A DNA stretch of 64,000 nt from Branchiostoma floridae (lineage: Eukaryota > Chordata > Leptocardii > Amphioxiformes > Branchiostomatidae). The stretch lies in assembly GCF_000003815.2 (NCBI RefSeq), contig NC_049984.1:25167344-25231343 (forward strand), read 5' to 3'. The translations under genes and the position numbers were made by a program. A model generated the notes under the pieces. The model searched no databases. It saw nothing but the letters and a program-made list of their open reading frames with translations, and had not been told where the DNA came from. Below, piece by piece: positions 63,030 through 64,000 of this stretch. Position 1 is the stretch's first letter; each line of letters begins with the position of its first letter.

Positions 63030-64000
63030 AGTTGGTTTATAAAATTTCGGCATTTATTATGCAAATTAGATCCCAATTTACAATCAATTGATATCAAATT
63101 GTATCAAGTATTACTTAAGCTATCAGCATACCAAAAATCATGATGATCCTTTGATCCATTCTTGACTTATTCTCTTTCAAAGTCTTTAAATACACCTCTT
63201 ACTCTCTTCCCTCTTTCTCAGTTACATATGTGACAACTTTGATGAAAGTACTATAATGGAATGCAGTGGATTTATGAACTTTTCCTCATCAATTATGCAA
63301 ATTAGCTGTTAACTTGCATAATAAGTATCACATTATATAAGTCTTCATTCAGGCTATCTACATGCCGAAAATCATGACGATCCGTCAACACGTTAATATT
63401 TTCTCATTAATTATGCAAATGAGATCATCATTTGCATGATAAATATGTATTGACATTTCTCTCTTTCTCAGCTACATATGTGACAAGTTTTAAAGCCCTA
63501 TCATGGGATGTAGTGAATTTATAAGATATCCTCATTAATTATGCAAATTAGCTGTTGATTTGCATAGTTGTTATCTCATTATGTAGGTCTTCACTTACGC
63601 TACCTACATACAAAAAAACATGATGATCCGTCAACATGTTCATATTTTCTCATTAATTATGCAAATGAGGCCATCATTTGCATAATTGATATCTGTCGAC
63701 ATTTCTCTCCTTCCCAGCTACATATGTGACAAGTTTGAAAGTCCTATCATGGAATGTAGTGGATTTATAATTTTTCCTCATTAATTCTGCAAATTAGCTG
63801 CTGATTTGCATAATTAGTATACCATTATGTAAGTCATCACTCATTCTATCTACATACCAAAAATCATGACGATCCGTCAATACGTTGTAGAGTTATTCTC
63901 ATCCAAAGTTTGAAAGGAAACCGGCGCCTGCAGTTCGTCACAGCACTTACTCTCTGCCTCGAGGGCTATCTACCACATAAAAATCACGATCACAGCATGT
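63030..64000 (-). repeat. Right arm of the foldback-like structure (runs off the window)
   Basis: Units of about 247 bp, marked by CTACATATGTGACAA near 63222, 63470 and 63717, each with several ATGCAAAT/TTTGCATAA words and ATCATGACGATCCGTCAACA. From about 63900 it turns into GGCGCCTGCAGT...CACAGCA, the reverse complement of the 58670-58780 GC-rich unit. The order is the mirror image of the left arm. Confidence 0.8.

Overview
The window is animal nuclear DNA: two large, intron-rich genes with GT-AG introns and phase-consistent exons, embedded in dense short inverted-repeat transposons, LINE fragments and satellites. The exons read as clear relatives of vertebrate proteins, but the repeats are not vertebrate-like. 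This combination suggests an invertebrate deuterostome, most probably an amphioxus (Branchiostoma). That species call is inference.

Gene 1 (plus strand, 404-24658) is the 3' part of a CARMIL gene (leucine-rich-repeat capping-protein regulator). I can join 26 exons with matching phases into 1187 codons, from inside the LRR domain to the stop. The joined product carries the helical region, the capping-protein-binding CPI motif, the adjacent CSI motif, a basic stretch and a long Pro/Ser-rich tail. The N-terminal PH-like domain and first LRRs lie left of the window.

Gene 2 (minus strand, about 48205 down to 30719) is a complete SLC47/MATE organic cation/proton antiporter. Seventeen coding exons join without a frame break into about 715 residues. 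Its last exon adds a final membrane helix and a long tail with four N-glycosylation sequons. The two genes converge; candidate poly(A) signals at 28298 (plus) and 29160 (minus) leave under 1 kb between them.

The introns and intergenic DNA hold many non-autonomous transposons whose ends and target-site duplications can be read directly: PIF/Harbinger-like (TWA), a TA-flanked 'CGCGAA' palindrome family, hAT-like (8 bp), Mutator-like (9 bp), Kolobok-like (TTAA), and a 3.3 kb CACTA-type element at 36636-39970. The CACTA-type element sits inside a CR1/L2-like LINE, and removing it with one CG restores the LINE frame.

From about 48.3 kb to the right end I find no confident host gene, only a weak candidate of two or three small exons at 55443-57453. 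That part holds RTE-like and CR1/L2-like LINE remnants, a sequencing gap inside a palindromic element, a ~150 bp tandem array, and two long inverted arms of tandem repeats (58.5-59.5 kb and 63.0-64.0 kb). The arms flank a 3.6 kb interior with a decayed reverse transcriptase. This foldback-like structure and the CACTA insertion are the most unusual things here.
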